DNA from: an uncultured Aquimarina sp.
GTDB taxonomy: Bacteria > Bacteroidota > Bacteroidia > Flavobacteriales > Flavobacteriaceae
NCBI RefSeq assembly: GCF_947500065.1
Contig: NZ_CANMQT010000004.1
Coordinates: 62,001 to 126,000, forward strand
Direction of reading: 5' to 3'
DNA length: 64,000 nt
Every line of letters begins with the position of its first letter. The stretch's first letter is position 1. The position numbers and the translations under genes were made by a program. Shown piece after piece: positions 1 through 8,150 of this stretch. Below the pieces are notes generated by a model that did not search any database, was not told the DNA's origin, and was given only the letters and a program-made list of their open reading frames with translations.

Positions 1-765
1 GAAATCGGATTAACCTATCAGATAGGTTCTGGTCAACATATTGCTAATTCATGCAATCAAAAAGTGATTTGTGATTTTAGAACCAATGATGTCGCCCAAG
101 GAGGACAAGGAGCTCCGTTAGTTCCAATTGGAGATCAACTGTTATTTAACAAGTACGGTTTTTGTCTTAATCTAGGAGGAATAAGTAATATTTCGTTCGA
201 CCTTAATGGTAAAAGAATAGCCTATGATATTTCTCCTGCCAATATGTTATTAAATCTTATTTGTGCTACCATACATGTTGAATATGATGATGGAGGACAG
301 CTTGCCAGAACAGGAACATTAAACAATGAAATGCTAGCATCATTAAATAGACTAGCCTTTTATGAGGAACCCTATCCAAAATCACTAGGGTATGAATGGT
401 TTGTAGAAAAGGTTATTCCAATTATTAAAAACACCGAGGATTCTGTTGAAAATTTATTACATACTTCAGTGTTACACATCACAGAACAAATTGCTAACGC
501 AATAAAGAAAACTGACAAACAAAATTCATCTCTTTTGATAACTGGTGGTGGTGCTAAAAACGACTTTCTAATAGAAATTTTACAACAAAAACTTCAAAAA
601 TTCTCCAAAATCATTATACCCGACACCAGTATTATCGATTATAAAGAGGCTTTAATCTTTGCATTTATGGGAATATTAAAAGATAGGAATGAAATAAACT
701 GTCTGAAATCAGTTACTGGTGCTAAAATAGATACTGCTTCTGGAGTTATTTATTATCCAAGTTAA
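1..765 (+). CDS. anmK: Anhydro-N-acetylmuramic acid kinase, C-terminal part (5' end outside window)
   Basis: Open from base 1, so the N-terminus lies outside the window; 254 residues remain of a family that is usually about 350-370. The visible part carries the AnmK signatures: a QIGSGQHIA stretch at the very start, then DFRTNDVAQGGQGAPLVP, which belongs to the ASKHA kinase core, then NLGGISNIS, and the late nucleotide-binding loop TGGGAKNDFL. AnmK phosphorylates and opens 1,6-anhydro-MurNAc in peptidoglycan recycling in the cytoplasm. The gene ends 89 bp before udk on the same strand. The assignment rests on motif recognition and is firm. Confidence 0.93.
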   Translation, partial: EIGLTYQIGSGQHIANSCNQKVICDFRTNDVAQGGQGAPLVPIGDQLLFNKYGFCLNLGGISNISFDLNGKRIAYDISPANMLLNLICATIHVEYDDGGQLARTGTLNNEMLASLNRLAFYEEPYPKSLGYEWFVEKVIPIIKNTEDSVENLLHTSVLHITEQIANAIKKTDKQNSSLLITGGGAKNDFLIEILQQKLQKFSKIIIPDTSIIDYKEALIFAFMGILKDRNEINCLKSVTGAKIDTASGVIYYPS

Positions 766-830
766 TATTTCTTTTTATTCTCACCATTAATAAAAAAAAG
801 GCTATCACTCAAAAACTCGATAACTATTTC

Positions 831-838
831 TAAATTTG
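831..838 (+). promoter_or_regulatory. Possible -7 element (TAAATTTG) for udk
   Basis: TAAATTTG matches the Bacteroidota -7 consensus TAnnTTTG and lies 16 bases before the udk ATG. No convincing TTTG -33 box is found 19 bases upstream, so this is only a half match. Confidence 0.35.
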
Positions 839-854
839 CCAAAAACAATAGGGA

Positions 855-1463
855 ATGCTTATTATTGGAATAGCTGGAGGAACTGGTTGTGGAAAAACAA
901 CTGTAGTAAAACAAATTGTAAATGAACTACCTGAAAATGAAGTATGCGTAATTTCACAGGATTCATATTATAAAGACACTAGTCATCTTCGATATGAAGA
1001 AAGAACTAGAATTAACTTTGACCACCCACAATCCATCGATTTTGAATTATTAGGAGTACACCTAGATGCATTAAGAAAGGGAGAAACTATTGAGCAGCCT
1101 GTATATTCGTTTGTAGAACACAATCGAACAAAAGAAACGGTAAAGACTGAACCTAGTAAGGTAATTATTGTAGAAGGAATTTTGATTCTTACGAATCCCC
1201 AAATTCGAGATATGTTTGACATAAAAATATATGTACAAACAGATAGTGATGAACGTCTAATAAGACGATTAAAACGTGATATTGCGGAAAGAGGTCGAGA
1301 TATGGAGGAAGTTTTAGACCGTTACCAAAATACTTTAAAACCTATGCATCAGCAATTTATTGACCCAACCAAGGAGTTTGCCGATTTAATTATTCCGAAT
1401 AATAATTATAACAACGTAGCTATTGATATTGTTCGTACTATAGTAAAAGAACGCTTGAATTAA
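855..1463 (+). CDS. udk: Uridine kinase
   Basis: A 202-residue P-loop nucleoside kinase. The Walker A motif GGTGCGKTT covers about residues 8-16, and the substrate region DSYYKD and NFDHPQSIDF follow, as in uridine/cytidine kinases. The length is typical of bacterial Udk. It phosphorylates uridine and cytidine for pyrimidine salvage. It is followed after 40 bp by the FtsB-like gene, an arrangement I recall as common in Flavobacteria. No anomalies are seen. Confidence 0.95.
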   Translation: MLIIGIAGGTGCGKTTVVKQIVNELPENEVCVISQDSYYKDTSHLRYEERTRINFDHPQSIDFELLGVHLDALRKGETIEQPVYSFVEHNRTKETVKTEPSKVIIVEGILILTNPQIRDMFDIKIYVQTDSDERLIRRLKRDIAERGRDMEEVLDRYQNTLKPMHQQFIDPTKEFADLIIPNNNYNNVAIDIVRTIVKERLN

Positions 1464-1503
1464 CTTTTGTACCTTTATAAACTAATAAATTACTGGATCT
1501 AAA

Positions 1504-1863
1504 TTGAAGCTAAAACGCTATTTTGAAAAGCTAAGGAATACACCTGCCTTAATACCGATTTTTGCCATATTTTTCAACAAATATGTGTTAATCATTCTGG
1601 TATTTGTGGTGTGGATTTTGTTTTTGGACACAAATTCCTGGCTTATTCATAGAGAATTAGATCAAGAAATTAAGGAATTAAAAAATAATAAAGAGTATTA
1701 CAAAAAAGAAATTGTCAAAGATCAAAAGAATATAAAAGTCCTAAAAGATAGTAGTGAACTAGAAAAGTTTGCAAGAGAGGAATATTTTATGAAGCGAGAT
1801 AACGAAGAGATTTATATTATTGAATACGAAGACAGTATCCCTAAAAAAAAGAAAGATGACTAA
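1504..1863 (+). CDS. Septum formation initiator family protein (FtsB/DivIC-like)
   Basis: A 119-residue bitopic membrane protein. A basic N-terminus is followed by one hydrophobic segment (about residues 20-42, NKYVLIILVFVVWILFLDT). A charged coiled coil then runs to about residue 90, and the family ending EKFAREEYFMKRDNEEIY is present. FtsB/DivIC proteins link FtsL and FtsQ in the divisome. No ATG occurs upstream or near the N-terminus; the best start is TTG at 1504, which places the family start correctly. The 3' end overlaps mutA by 8 bp, suggesting translational coupling. Confidence 0.85.
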   Translation: MKLKRYFEKLRNTPALIPIFAIFFNKYVLIILVFVVWILFLDTNSWLIHRELDQEIKELKNNKEYYKKEIVKDQKNIKVLKDSSELEKFAREEYFMKRDNEEIYIIEYEDSIPKKKKDD

Positions 1864-3223
1864 AACTTTGTTCGATAGCTTTGATAAAGTTTCTACAAAA
1901 GAATGGAAACAAAAAATCCAATTCGATTTAAAAGGAGCAGATTATAACGAAGCCTTAATTTATAAATCTTATGAAGGGATTGATATAAAGCCTTTCTATA
2001 ATGAAGAAGATATTACAGGAATTCATAATGATGTTACTAATCCTTCATCCTGGATAAATTCTCAAAAGATTGAAGTTGAAGATGCAGTAACTGGAAATAA
2101 TGCTGGATTAGATGCTATAAAAAAAGGAGCAGAAAGTATTTATTTTGTTATCGCTTCAGAAAGTATTGATCCCATAACATTATTGTCTAATATCTCCCCA
2201 GACATATCTGTTTATATTGAAACTTTATTTTTATCAGCTAATTATATTCGTAAGATAAATGATATTGCCGATAAATCGCAGCTTTCTATTTACCTGTTAA
2301 CCGACATCATTGGCAATCTAGCAAAAACTGGGAACTGGTTTAAAAGTCTAAAAGAAGATCACCTCGGTTTAGAAAACATTATAAAAGAAAGCTCTAATTT
2401 AAAGAACATTATTAGTATAGACCTTAGTATTCTTCAAAATGCTGGTGCTACTATGATTCAACAATTAGCTTATGGATTGGCACACGCTAATGAATATCTT
2501 AACCATTTTAAAAATCTTGAAAACAACCCTTTCCAGAAAACTCCTATAGTCTTTAATGTAGCTGTAGGGGGAAATTACTTCTTTGAAATTGCCAAATTGA
2601 GGGCTATCAGAGTATTATGGAATTCTTTAGCACAAGAATATAAAATGTTAAAAAAATGTTATATATTCGCCCATCCTTCACACAGAAACAAAACCATTTT
2701 AGATTATAATGTAAATATGCTTCGTACAACTACCGAGTGTATGAGTGCCATATTAGGTGGCGCAGACGCTATTCATAATTTGAGATATGATGATGTATAT
2801 AATCTAGATAATGATTTTGGGGCAAGAATAGCAATCAATCAATTGTTAATCCTAAAAAATGAAAGCTATTTTGATATCGTAAACAATCCTTCATCTGGAT
2901 CTTATTATATCGAAAGTTTAACAAATCAGTTGTCCGATAAAGCATTGTCTTTATTTAAAAACATCGAAAAAGGTGGAGGTTATCTGAAACAATTAAAATC
3001 TGGAACAATCCAGAAAAAGATAAAAGAAAGTGCAGAAAAAGAACAAGAGCTTTTTGACAAGGAAGAAATTATTTTAACAGGAGCCAATACCTACAAGAAT
3101 CCTGAAGAATTAATACCTCCATTACAGAAAAGTCCTTTTCTAAAAAAGAATATACGAAAGACTTTAATAAGCCCAATTATTAAACGAAGATTGTGTGAGA
3201 AAATTGAGAAAAACATTTTATAA
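1856..3223 (+). CDS. mutA: Methylmalonyl-CoA mutase small subunit, without cobalamin domain
   Basis: 455 residues related to the MutB TIM barrel, but divergent. Recognisable blocks include the VWGGN-like region AVGGNYFFEIAKLRAIRVLW, STTECMSAILGGADAIHNL-type helix text, and NNPSSGSYYIESLTNQL near the C-terminus. The small subunit is the non-catalytic partner of MutB in succinyl-CoA to methylmalonyl-CoA conversion. Many MutA proteins are above 600 residues and keep a degenerate cobalamin domain; this one stops after the barrel. The ATG at 1856 overlaps the end of the FtsB-like gene by 8 bp; a TTG at 1820 is possible but would lie wholly inside that gene. The assignment is firm. Confidence 0.9.
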   Translation: MTKTLFDSFDKVSTKEWKQKIQFDLKGADYNEALIYKSYEGIDIKPFYNEEDITGIHNDVTNPSSWINSQKIEVEDAVTGNNAGLDAIKKGAESIYFVIASESIDPITLLSNISPDISVYIETLFLSANYIRKINDIADKSQLSIYLLTDIIGNLAKTGNWFKSLKEDHLGLENIIKESSNLKNIISIDLSILQNAGATMIQQLAYGLAHANEYLNHFKNLENNPFQKTPIVFNVAVGGNYFFEIAKLRAIRVLWNSLAQEYKMLKKCYIFAHPSHRNKTILDYNVNMLRTTTECMSAILGGADAIHNLRYDDVYNLDNDFGARIAINQLLILKNESYFDIVNNPSSGSYYIESLTNQLSDKALSLFKNIEKGGGYLKQLKSGTIQKKIKESAEKEQELFDKEEIILTGANTYKNPEELIPPLQKSPFLKKNIRKTLISPIIKRRLCEKIEKNIL

Positions 3224-3307
3224 CGCAAATAATTCATAATTTATTGTTAACTTTCGTAAAAATTAACATTTAAACAACAAACAATTAACAAAACTAAATC
3301 TTAATCG

Positions 3308-3940
3308 ATGCCCCAAATGATTAGATCTAGAATCGCTTTAGTAACTTTATTACTATTAACATCTATTAGTTATTCGCAAAATGGTATAAATTGCCTAAGT
3401 GTTGACAGCAGTGGACTCTATTCCAAAGCATTCGACGCATTTGAAAAAGACTTATTCGAATATTACAAATTTGGAAACGACTCTATAAAGACATACCGTA
3501 CTTTCTTAGCAGAAGTAGCAAGTTTATCTCTAGATTTAAGAAAATTACCCTCAGATAATTCTATTCAATTAGCAAGAGTTTTTAAAAAGAAGTCTAATGA
3601 TCCTAATTCTATTTGGGTTAAATTAAGTGATTACGAAAATCAGGAAGCTACAAAAAAACCATCTCCATACACCCATCCTTCTAAAAAAAATGAAGAAGAA
3701 ATTCTGATATTTAACTATAGAGGAGGACTTATTCAATGTTTAAAAAACAATAGTGACAGTGATGATTTTCGAGAAATAATAAGTACCCTTGAACAAGATG
3801 GAAACGTAAGTACATCTTTAATTGCACAAAGGATTTATTATATTCCTGACACGAAATTTCGTGCCTCCGAAATAAAAAAGTTTATTGCTTTTGATATCTA
3901 CTACTCTATTCTGATGGTTATCGAAAAAGCTTTTGGTTAA
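3308..3940 (+). CDS. Secreted protein of unknown function, paralogue of the next gene
   Basis: 210 residues, family not recognised. A signal peptide is clear (RIALVTLLLLTSISYSQ), probably cut after SYS-Q; the ATG at 3317 would suit it as well as the one at 3308. The mature protein shares a body with the next gene: NC near the N-terminus, AFDAFEKDLFEYYKFGNDSI, LIQCLKNNS, and the tail FRASEIKKFIAFDIYYSILM. Two cysteines are conserved between the pair and could form a disulfide. It lies between mutA and mutB on the same strand with an 84-bp gap. No function is assigned. Confidence 0.8.
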   Translation: MPQMIRSRIALVTLLLLTSISYSQNGINCLSVDSSGLYSKAFDAFEKDLFEYYKFGNDSIKTYRTFLAEVASLSLDLRKLPSDNSIQLARVFKKKSNDPNSIWVKLSDYENQEATKKPSPYTHPSKKNEEEILIFNYRGGLIQCLKNNSDSDDFREIISTLEQDGNVSTSLIAQRIYYIPDTKFRASEIKKFIAFDIYYSILMVIEKAFG

Positions 3941-4047
3941 TCATTATTGCAATATTCTATCCTAAAGTGTTAACTTATTTTATATTTTCTAAAATAGATC
4001 ATTAATAAAACCGTAATTTTACGTTTTCAATAATGGCTTATTTTTTT

Positions 4048-4716
4048 ATGAAAACAACAATAATTATATCCATAATTCTTGTGAGCATTTTATGCTCTTG
4101 TTACAATAAAAAACAAAATACAATTCAGTGCGGTACTATTTCTAATCAGAAAATTATCAACAAAGCATTTGTTTCTTTCGAAAATGATCTATTTGCATAT
4201 TATAAATTAGAAAATGATACCATTGGCACCTACAAAAAATTTCTTTCTGAAATTTCCAGTATGTCAATTGACCTAAAGACTATAGCATCCAATAAGTCCA
4301 GAAATATTACTGGAAAAATTTTAGAAAATGCTAGCACTGATAATTCTCTTTGGATTTCTTACTATGATTATTATCGACAACCTATTGAAAATAACAAAGA
4401 AGAAATTCCAACATCTCAAATACTTGAAAATTTAGATATTGAAACAGAGGAAGAGAAAAAAATTAGAATTCAACAAGAGAATAATATGCTTGTCCTGAAC
4501 TATAAAGGACCACTTATACAATGCCTTAAAAATAATTCTAAAAATAATGATTTAACAAAAATTATTGAAAAACTAGAATGGATTGGACCTATTAATCCAA
4601 AAATAATAGCTGACGGTTTTAATGCCATTAACCCTGAAGACACTTTTCGATCTAAGGAAGTTAAAATCTTTATTGCTTTTGAAATATACTATTACATGCT
4701 AATGATTGCTGCGTAG
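4048..4716 (+). CDS. Lipoprotein of unknown function, paralogue of the preceding gene
   Basis: 222 residues from the ATG at 4048; an ATG at 4033 is in frame but would add five residues before the signal sequence. The lipoprotein signal is MKTTIIISIILVSILCSC. The body matches the upstream gene: IQCGT, KAFVSFENDLFAYYKLEND, YKGPLIQCLKNNS, and FRSKEVKIFIAFEIYYYMLM near the C-terminus. It therefore arose by tandem duplication; one copy is a lipoprotein and the other appears to be a soluble secreted protein. mutB follows after 26 bp. Family and function are unknown. Confidence 0.8.
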   Translation: MKTTIIISIILVSILCSCYNKKQNTIQCGTISNQKIINKAFVSFENDLFAYYKLENDTIGTYKKFLSEISSMSIDLKTIASNKSRNITGKILENASTDNSLWISYYDYYRQPIENNKEEIPTSQILENLDIETEEEKKIRIQQENNMLVLNYKGPLIQCLKNNSKNNDLTKIIEKLEWIGPINPKIIADGFNAINPEDTFRSKEVKIFIAFEIYYYMLMIAA

Positions 4717-4742
4717 CAGAAACTGAATAAGTTATCTTAAAA

Positions 4743-6878
4743 ATGACCAGAAAGAACATTCAACATATTACGTTAAACAAAGAAAGTGAGCCGCTAAATT
4801 CACTTTCAGAAAATAACACGTTCACTACTTCGGAAGGGATCGACATAAAATCAAAATATACCGAAGTAGATATACAAAATCTTAAACATCTGAATTTTGC
4901 TGCAGGAATCCCTCCTTATTTACGTGGACCCTACTCTACCATGTATGTAAGAAGACCTTGGACTATAAGACAATATGCCGGATTCTCTACTGCAGAAGAA
5001 AGCAACGCATTTTATCGCAGAAATCTTGCTGCCGGTCAAAAAGGATTATCCGTTGCTTTTGATCTTGCAACACATCGTGGATACGACAGTGATCATGAAA
5101 GAGTATTTGGAGATGTCGGAATGGCTGGAGTAGCCATTGATACTGTGGAGGACATGAAAGTACTCTTTGATCAAATACCATTGGATAAAATGTCTGTCTC
5201 TATGACAATGAATGGAGCTGTGTTACCAATAATGGCTTTTTATATTGTAGCTGCAGAAGAACAAGGAGTAGATCAGAAATTATTATCCGGAACCATTCAG
5301 AATGATATTTTGAAGGAATTCATGGTACGTAACACCTATATTTATCCACCTACTCCATCCATGCGAATTATCAGTGATATTTTTAAATATTGCTCTAAAA
5401 ATATGCCCAAATTCAATCCAATAAGTATTTCTGGATATCATATGCAAGAAGCAGGAGCCACTTGCGATATTGAATTAGCATATACACTAGCAGACGGATT
5501 AGAATATATCAGAAAAGGAATTGATGCAGGTCTGGATGTTGATTCTTTTGCTCCTCGCCTATCCTTCTTTTGGGCTATAGGAATGAACCATTTCATGGAA
5601 ATTGCTAAAATGCGTGCAGCACGCATGCTTTGGGCAAAATTAATCAAACAATTTAATCCGAAAAACCCAAAATCCTTAATGCTCAGAACACATTGTCAAA
5701 CCAGTGGATGGAGTTTAACAGCTCAAGATCCATTTAACAATGTAGCTAGAACTTGTATAGAAGCAAGTGCAGCAGCTTTTGGAGGTACTCAAAGTTTGCA
5801 TACAAATGCATTGGATGAAGCTATTGCATTACCTACAGATTTCTCTGCAAGAATAGCGAGAAACACACAAATATATCTTCAGGAAGAAACACAAATCAAC
5901 CGAACAGTCGATCCTTGGGCTGGAAGCTACTATGTAGAATCTTTAACAAATGATATTGCAGAAAAAGCCTGGAAACTCATAGAAGAGGTTGAAGAATTAG
6001 GTGGAATGACTAAAGCTATAGAAGCCGGAATTCCTAAAATGCGTATTGAAGAAGCTGCTGCACGTAAGCAAGCCAGAATTGATAGTCAACAAGACGTAAT
6101 TATTGGAGTTAACAAATTTCAACTAGAAGAAGAAGAACATATCGCTACTCTGAAAGTAGATAACAATGCTGTAAGAAACCAACAAATTGAAGGATTAACA
6201 AAAGTAAAAAACTCTAGAGACGAACAAGCCGTAAAACAAGCGATACATAATTTAACCCAAGCGGCAAAAGATGATGCTCAAAATCTATTATCTTTAGCCG
6301 TGGATGCTGCCAGATCAAGAGCAACCTTAGGAGAAATTAGTGATGCCCTTGAAAAAGAGTTTGGAAGATATAAAGCGGAAATTAAATCATTTACAGGAGT
6401 GTATGCTAAAGAAATAAAAAATGACAAATCTTTTGCCAAAGCAAGAGAACTCGCTAACCAATTTGCGGATTTAGAAGGAAGAAGACCTAGAATAATGATT
6501 GCCAAAATGGGGCAAGATGGTCATGATCGTGGAGCTAAAGTAGTTGCTACTAGTTATGCAGACGTAGGTTTTGACGTAGATATAGGTCCCTTATTTCAGA
6601 CCCCAACAGAAGCAGCAAAACAAGCTGTAGAAAATGACGTACATATCGTAGGGGTTTCTTCATTAGCTGGAGGACACAAAACATTAGTACCACAAATCAT
6701 TGCTGAGTTAAAAAAATATGAAAGAGAAGATATTATGGTTATCGTTGGTGGAGTAATCCCTCCTGATGATTATGAATTCTTATTTCAAGAAGGAGCTGTT
6801 GCCATATTTGGCCCGGGAACGAAAATTAGTGACGCTGCAATTACTATATTGGAAATCCTGATTTCAACATTCGAATAA
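4743..6878 (+). CDS. mutB: Methylmalonyl-CoA mutase large (catalytic) subunit
   Basis: 711 residues, full length. The N-terminal TIM barrel includes [18 protein letters not shown] and [18 protein letters not shown]. The C-terminal cobalamin domain (about residues 580-705) has DGHDRG, the SSLAGGH loop and VGGVIPPDD, which is the DxHxxG...SxL...GG signature of base-off/His-on B12 binding. The enzyme interconverts methylmalonyl-CoA and succinyl-CoA and would pair with the MutA encoded 1.5 kb upstream. A 14-bp dyad follows the stop. No anomalies are seen. Confidence 0.96.
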   Translation: MTRKNIQHITLNKESEPLNSLSENNTFTTSEGIDIKSKYTEVDIQNLKHLNFAAGIPPYLRGPYSTMYVRRPWTIRQYAGFSTAEESNAFYRRNLAAGQKGLSVAFDLATHRGYDSDHERVFGDVGMAGVAIDTVEDMKVLFDQIPLDKMSVSMTMNGAVLPIMAFYIVAAEEQGVDQKLLSGTIQNDILKEFMVRNTYIYPPTPSMRIISDIFKYCSKNMPKFNPISISGYHMQEAGATCDIELAYTLADGLEYIRKGIDAGLDVDSFAPRLSFFWAIGMNHFMEIAKMRAARMLWAKLIKQFNPKNPKSLMLRTHCQTSGWSLTAQDPFNNVARTCIEASAAAFGGTQSLHTNALDEAIALPTDFSARIARNTQIYLQEETQINRTVDPWAGSYYVESLTNDIAEKAWKLIEEVEELGGMTKAIEAGIPKMRIEEAAARKQARIDSQQDVIIGVNKFQLEEEEHIATLKVDNNAVRNQQIEGLTKVKNSRDEQAVKQAIHNLTQAAKDDAQNLLSLAVDAARSRATLGEISDALEKEFGRYKAEIKSFTGVYAKEIKNDKSFAKARELANQFADLEGRRPRIMIAKMGQDGHDRGAKVVATSYADVGFDVDIGPLFQTPTEAAKQAVENDVHIVGVSSLAGGHKTLVPQIIAELKKYEREDIMVIVGGVIPPDDYEFLFQEGAVAIFGPGTKISDAAITILEILISTFE

Positions 6879-6888
6879 CTTTAAAGTG

Positions 6889-6902
6889 CTATGCGCGCAT
6901 AG
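6889..6902. repeat. 14-bp palindrome after mutB
   Basis: ctatgcgcgcatag is a perfect dyad 10 bp after the mutB stop, followed by TATTTT. It could be a weak terminator or a protein-binding site; the stem is short. Confidence 0.35.
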
Positions 6903-6959
6903 TATTTTAAATATAAATTGTAACTTTCACCAAAATAATGATATTATAATACATAACAT

Positions 6960-7841
6960 ATGAGCTATACTGATAAAATGCTTCGCGATGGAGCGCTAGA
7001 AGGAAAAAATATTGTCGTTACTGGAGGTGGTAGCGGATTAGGAAAATCTATGACCAAGTACTTTATGGAGCTTGGAGCAAAAGTAGCTATCACATCGCGT
7101 AACCTTGAAAAATTACAAGGTACTGCAAAAGAGTTAGAAGCAGAAACTGGAGGTACTTGTCTACCAGTTCAATGTGATGTAAGACATTATGATCAGGTGG
7201 AAGCTATGAGGGATCAAGTTCTTGAAGCATTCGGATCTGTAGATGTATTATTAAACAATGCTGCAGGAAATTTCATTTCTCCTACAGAACGTTTATCAGC
7301 TAATGCCTTTGATACAATTATAGATATTGTACTTAAAGGAACTAAAAATTGCACACTTGCTTTTGGAAAACATTGGATTGATACCAAATATAAAAACACC
7401 AATGTATTAAATATAGTAACTACTTATGCTTGGACTGGTTCTGCTTATGTAGTGCCAAGTGCTACTGCTAAAGCAGGTGTACTAGCAATGACTAGATCTC
7501 TTGCTGTGGAATGGGCAAAATACGGTATGCGATTCAACGCAATCGCTCCTGGGCCTTTCCCAACTAAAGGTGCTTGGGATCGTCTCTTACCTGGTGATAT
7601 GAAGGATCAATTTGACCTTTCTAAAAAAGTACCTTTACAACGTTTAGGAGAACATCAAGAATTGGCAAACTTAGCTTCTTACCTTGTATCTGACTTTTCT
7701 GCATATGTAAATGGGGAAGTAATAACACTAGATGGAGGTGAATGGTTGAAAGGTGCTGGGCAATTTAATTTATTAGATCAAGTTCCTGAACAAATGTGGG
7801 ACATGCTCGAAGCGGCTATCCGAGCTAAAAAGAGCAAATAA
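6960..7841 (+). CDS. SDR-family oxidoreductase, 2,4-dienoyl-CoA reductase-like
   Basis: A 293-residue classical short-chain dehydrogenase. The cofactor motif TGGGSGLGK is at about residues 21-29 and NNAAGNF at about 98-104. The usual YxxxK is replaced by SATAKAG, as in 2,4-dienoyl-CoA reductases of the peroxisomal/mitochondrial DECR type, which lack the catalytic Tyr. PGPFPTKGAWDRL and DGGEWLKGAGQFN also fit that subfamily. The inferred role is NADPH reduction of 2,4-dienoyl-CoA in beta-oxidation of unsaturated fatty acids. A strong terminator follows. Confidence 0.85.
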   Translation: MSYTDKMLRDGALEGKNIVVTGGGSGLGKSMTKYFMELGAKVAITSRNLEKLQGTAKELEAETGGTCLPVQCDVRHYDQVEAMRDQVLEAFGSVDVLLNNAAGNFISPTERLSANAFDTIIDIVLKGTKNCTLAFGKHWIDTKYKNTNVLNIVTTYAWTGSAYVVPSATAKAGVLAMTRSLAVEWAKYGMRFNAIAPGPFPTKGAWDRLLPGDMKDQFDLSKKVPLQRLGEHQELANLASYLVSDFSAYVNGEVITLDGGEWLKGAGQFNLLDQVPEQMWDMLEAAIRAKKSK

Positions 7842-7869
7842 GTGTAAAAACAAGTCAAATTAACTATAG

Positions 7870-7906
7870 CTGGATGTCAGATTTTTTATCTGACATCCAG
7901 TTTTTT
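7870..7906 (+). terminator. Intrinsic terminator after the SDR gene
   Basis: A 13-bp perfect stem (ctggatgtcagat pairing with atctgacatccag, 7870-7882 and 7888-7900) with a 5-T loop is followed by six Ts. It closes the udk-mutB-SDR block. Confidence 0.9.
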
Positions 7907-7993
7907 ATGCAAAAAAAACAAAGATTACGGGTAACACATCTAACTAATTCTGCACTTATACATATAGAATAAGTAATTCTTAATCTATAATAA

Positions 7994-8054
7994 AGAGTAT
8001 TGAAAACCTATTATACTTTAAAGTAGGTATCTAATTAGGTTTCCAATACTCTTA
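7994..8054. repeat. Long imperfect inverted repeat upstream of the M16 peptidase gene
   Basis: The arms aagagtattgaaaacct (7994-8010) and aggtttccaatactctt (8038-8054) pair with a one-base bulge or mismatch. The loop holds the palindrome tactttaaagta. The element is 97 bp before the M16 ATG, in a 309-bp gap otherwise without genes. It could be a regulatory hairpin or the remnant of a small mobile repeat. Confidence 0.5.
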
Positions 8055-8150
8055 ACTAAACATTCAACTAAAAAAATAGTTCAAAGATGAAAGTTTTAAC
8101 TATTTTTAGCTAATTAATAACTAAAACTAATTCACACTAATAAATCATCA

